Shown here one piece after another: positions 63,652 through 64,000 of a stretch of 64,000 nucleotides of DNA. Source of the stretch: Companilactobacillus zhachilii (GTDB lineage: Bacteria > Bacillota > Bacilli > Lactobacillales > Lactobacillaceae). The notes under the pieces were generated by a model, which saw only the letters and a list, made by a program, of their open reading frames with translations, did no database searches and had not been told where the DNA came from. How positions within the stretch are numbered: position 1 is the first letter of the stretch; the number at the start of each line of letters is the position of its first letter. Location of the stretch: the NCBI RefSeq assembly GCF_003606365.2, contig NZ_CP031933.2, forward strand, positions 2,108,001 through 2,172,000. The letters run 5' to 3'. A program made the position numbers and the translations under genes.

Positions 63652-64000
63652 CTAATATTTAACCGAAGTAGCAGTCAAATATTTTTCCTCTGGTTTCACA
63701 TCTGTCAGTAAATAATCAAACTCACTCAAATCACCAATTGAATATGTGGCTTCTTTAGTAAATTTAGCATTCTCAGCTAGTAAAATTTTAACCTTGGCAT
63801 TTTGTAAAATTAATCGCTTAAGATATGCATCTGTCTGATCTTCAAAACTAACTTGGCCATCTTTTAATCCAGCAGCCCCAATGAATACCACGTCAAAATG
63901 TATATGTTTCAAGATTTCGGCCTCTTGTAATGAATAAAAGAAACGGTTTTTAGGATAAAATTGGCCTCCCAAAGCATGTAAATTAATTTTGGGATTAGCG
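63652..64000 (-). CDS. DeoR-family regulator, C-terminal part (cut by window edge)
   Basis: The frame is open to the window edge and encodes about 116 residues. HALGGQFYPKNRFFY, FDVVFIGAAGLKDGQVSFED, VKILLAENAKFTKEA and EFDYLLTDV are the effector-domain blocks of DeoR/GlpR proteins. The HTH lies outside. It probably controls the Cof-macro operon it heads. Confidence 0.88.
   Translation of the reverse strand, partial: ANPKINLHALGGQFYPKNRFFYSLQEAEILKHIHFDVVFIGAAGLKDGQVSFEDQTDAYLKRLILQNAKVKILLAENAKFTKEATYSIGDLSEFDYLLTDVKPEEKYLTATSVKY

Overview
The window looks like chromosomal DNA of a low-GC Gram-positive lactic acid bacterium, most likely a Lactobacillaceae species of the Companilactobacillus type (inference). 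Supporting signs are strong GGAGG ribosome binding sites, near-consensus cre sites, a mannose-class PTS with a DUF956 gene, pyruvate oxidase, fumarase plus fumarate reductase, zinc-free S14 and L33 paralogues, and DUF4867 and DUF5067 proteins. No rRNA, tRNA, CRISPR array, prophage or transposase gene was seen.

Layout. 1-7.5 kb: a cut-off PH-like gene, a GRP sugar transporter, gpmA, a CDF metal exporter, a DUF5067 protein, a CPBP protease and small membrane or hypothetical genes. 7.5-17.2 kb: mannose PTS (IIAB-IIC-IID, with DUF956 downstream), a DUF4867 gene, a ketopantoate reductase with a IIC-like membrane protein, and a glucose/GlcNAc-type PTS IICBA. 17.9-25.7 kb: a P-type cation ATPase behind a leader with a terminator, an orphan OmpR-type regulator, and pstSCAB. 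25.9-31.1 kb: small genes, a HAD phosphatase, pyruvate oxidase and a PAP2 phosphatase. 31.1-36.5 kb: a complete 2-aminoethylphosphonate operon, phnD-C-E-E-X-W. 36.6-45.7 kb: aldo/keto reductase, divergent hom-aspartokinase and thrC-thrB, an AraC regulator, an esterase remnant, and a DeoR-HAD pair. 45.8-51.4 kb: fumarate reductase, fumarase, a YfcC-type carrier, and a Zur-type cluster (L33, S14, 34-aa metal homeostasis peptide). 51.9-56.3 kb: a MarR-ABC exporter operon, an SDR and an AKR. 56.4-62.1 kb: an AT-rich helicase/nuclease cluster of unknown function. 62.3-64 kb: macro domain, Cof phosphatase and a cut-off DeoR regulator.

Two layers stand out. First, ten intergenic copies of a ~180-bp element fold as a multi-arm cloverleaf. 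The arms differ in sequence between copies but keep pairing, so the structure is under selection. The cores sit inside longer ~340-380-bp MITE-like units, one with 21-bp terminal inverted repeats. One subfamily also carries a CTAGATATTT hairpin that recurs alone as a terminator. Second, the 56.4-62.1 kb cluster encodes a DinG/XPD-like helicase split at an A7 tract that is an in-frame -1 slippery heptamer. A possible PD-(D/E)XK nuclease domain lies at its C-terminus, followed by a 714-aa orphan with a possible PIWI-like end. It is a candidate defence system.

Regulation visible in the sequence: PhoP-type direct repeats of 11-bp period stand before pstS and between phnD and the AKR gene, so phosphate and phosphonate uptake are probably co-controlled, perhaps by the orphan regulator next to pstS. 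cre sites mark the mannose PTS, IICBA, pyruvate oxidase, the esterase remnant and the YfcC carrier. A Zur-like box covers the rpmG-rpsN promoter, and two TTCGGTACCGAA operators overlap the MarR promoter.
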